The notes under the pieces are model-generated. The model searched no databases, was not told where the DNA came from, and was given only the letters and a program-made list of their open reading frames with translations. Shown piece by piece: positions 31,810 to 31,986 of a DNA stretch of 31,986 bases. This DNA is from JAZLEZ01 sp045615505. Lineage in GTDB: Bacteria > Spirochaetota > Spirochaetia > Sphaerochaetales > Sphaerochaetaceae. The stretch is taken from NCBI GenBank assembly GCA_045615505.1, contig JAZLEZ010000045.1, positions 1-31,986 on the forward strand, read 5' to 3'. Each line of letters starts with the position of its first letter. Positions within the stretch are counted from its first letter, which is position 1. Made by a program: the position numbers and the translations under genes.

Positions 31810-31841
31810 ATTCTAATCCTTAACTGGGGGGGGGGTGTCAA
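31810..31841 (-). promoter_or_regulatory. Promoter of the beta-barrel gene with a homopolymer spacer
   Basis: On the minus strand a perfect TTGACA (31841-31836) is followed at once by ten C (31835-31826), then AGTTAAGGAT and TAGAAT (31815-31810). The spacer is 20 bp at this tract length; 17 bp would need seven C. The predicted start is about 20 bp before the ATG. The -35 box may belong to the end of the neighbouring insertion sequence. Confidence 0.6.
31826..31835. repeat. Homopolymeric tract of ten G (C on the minus strand)
   Basis: Ten consecutive G in a low-GC background between the beta-barrel gene and the insertion-sequence-like end. Such tracts change length by slipped-strand mispairing. 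Confidence 0.95.
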
Positions 31842-31986
31842 CGGCGCGCATTGAATCACGTTAAATCTAACCGAAAAAAATGCTGTGAATCACGTAAAAA
31901 TCTAACCCAAATAAATCTGGCACAATAGTGTCGGAGAAAAAAATGGGGTTAACATTGAAAGAAAAGAAGGCAGTAACAACTGAAAT
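31836..31986 (+). mobile_element. Left end of a probable insertion sequence (runs out of the window)
   Basis: Just after the G-tract the sequence starts TGTCAACGGCGCGC, and the TGT start fits the ends of IS481-like elements. Two imperfect direct repeats follow: 31852-31876 and 31886-31911 (tgaatcacgt, then aaatctaacc), 34 bp apart, resembling transposase-binding sites. A reading frame with a transposase-like start follows. The exact boundary, target duplication and right end cannot be seen. Confidence 0.5.
31943..31986 (+). CDS. Putative transposase, first 14 residues (3' end outside window)
   Basis: ATG at 31943 with GGAG about 6-9 nt upstream opens a frame to the window edge reading MGLTLKEKKAVTTE. 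This resembles the starts of IS481/ISNCY-like transposases, which often begin with a short lysine-rich helix of this kind, but 14 residues cannot prove it. The direct repeats upstream support an insertion sequence. Confidence 0.45.
   Translation, partial: MGLTLKEKKAVTTE

Noticed and set aside
31826..31835. G-tract as a plain sequencing artefact
   Set aside because: Length may be miscalled, but a real homopolymer is likely because it sits exactly between matching -35 and -10 boxes; kept as a finding with the read-level check stated.
1..31986. CRISPR array, prophage or rRNA operon
   Set aside because: No regularly spaced direct repeats with unique spacers, no phage structural genes and no rRNA sequence were seen.

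Overview
The window is a low-GC bacterial chromosome segment that reads as a treponeme-like spirochaete. This assignment is an inference from gene content, not a database match. It rests on a cyclophilin-FKBP fusion protein, a homopolymer tract inside an outer-membrane-protein promoter, a spirochaete-style lipoprotein, an ordinary Gram-negative-like envelope gene set, and the gyrase/Par/RadA neighbourhood.

Layout. (1) 1-7759 is a chromosome-maintenance block: the 3' end of gyrB, then gyrA, two perfect parS sites, a NifU-like scaffold on the minus strand, parA-parB, a dual-family prolyl isomerase coupled to parB, and radA. (2) 7759-16605 is housekeeping: a 167-bp inverted-repeat element filling the gap between radA and a TraB-family membrane protein, a YgjP-type metallopeptidase, pepD, an (alpha/alpha)6 glycosidase-like protein, a membrane-anchored J-protein, the recR-ybaB-dnaX operon and a Cof-type HAD phosphatase. 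(3) 16700-21799 is a five-gene operon: a ferric-type ABC importer (binding protein, ATPase, fused double permease) without the usual iron-binding tyrosine pair, a PAP2 phosphatase and a secreted protein of unknown function. (4) 21833-26168 holds three serine tRNA genes (GGA, UGA and GCU anticodons) around an SstT-type Ser/Thr symporter, an NSS-family symporter, the SRP RNA gene and a YitT-family protein. (5) 26201-30571 is a four-gene minus-strand operon: DHHW/AlgJ-like protein, AlgI/DltB-like MBOAT, acyl carrier protein and AMP-forming ligase. Its parts list matches a Dlt-type O-acylation pathway, in a genome expected to lack teichoic acid. (6) 30784-31986 holds a Cys-rich lipoprotein and a small beta-barrel protein whose apparent promoter has ten C/G residues directly after a perfect -35 box, followed by what looks like the left end of an insertion sequence.

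The strongest leads are the Dlt/Alg-like acylation operon, the apparently length-variable promoter at the insertion-sequence edge, a family of small inverted-repeat elements scattered through intergenic regions, and several housekeeping genes whose -10-like boxes lie so close to the start codon that their mRNAs may be leaderless.
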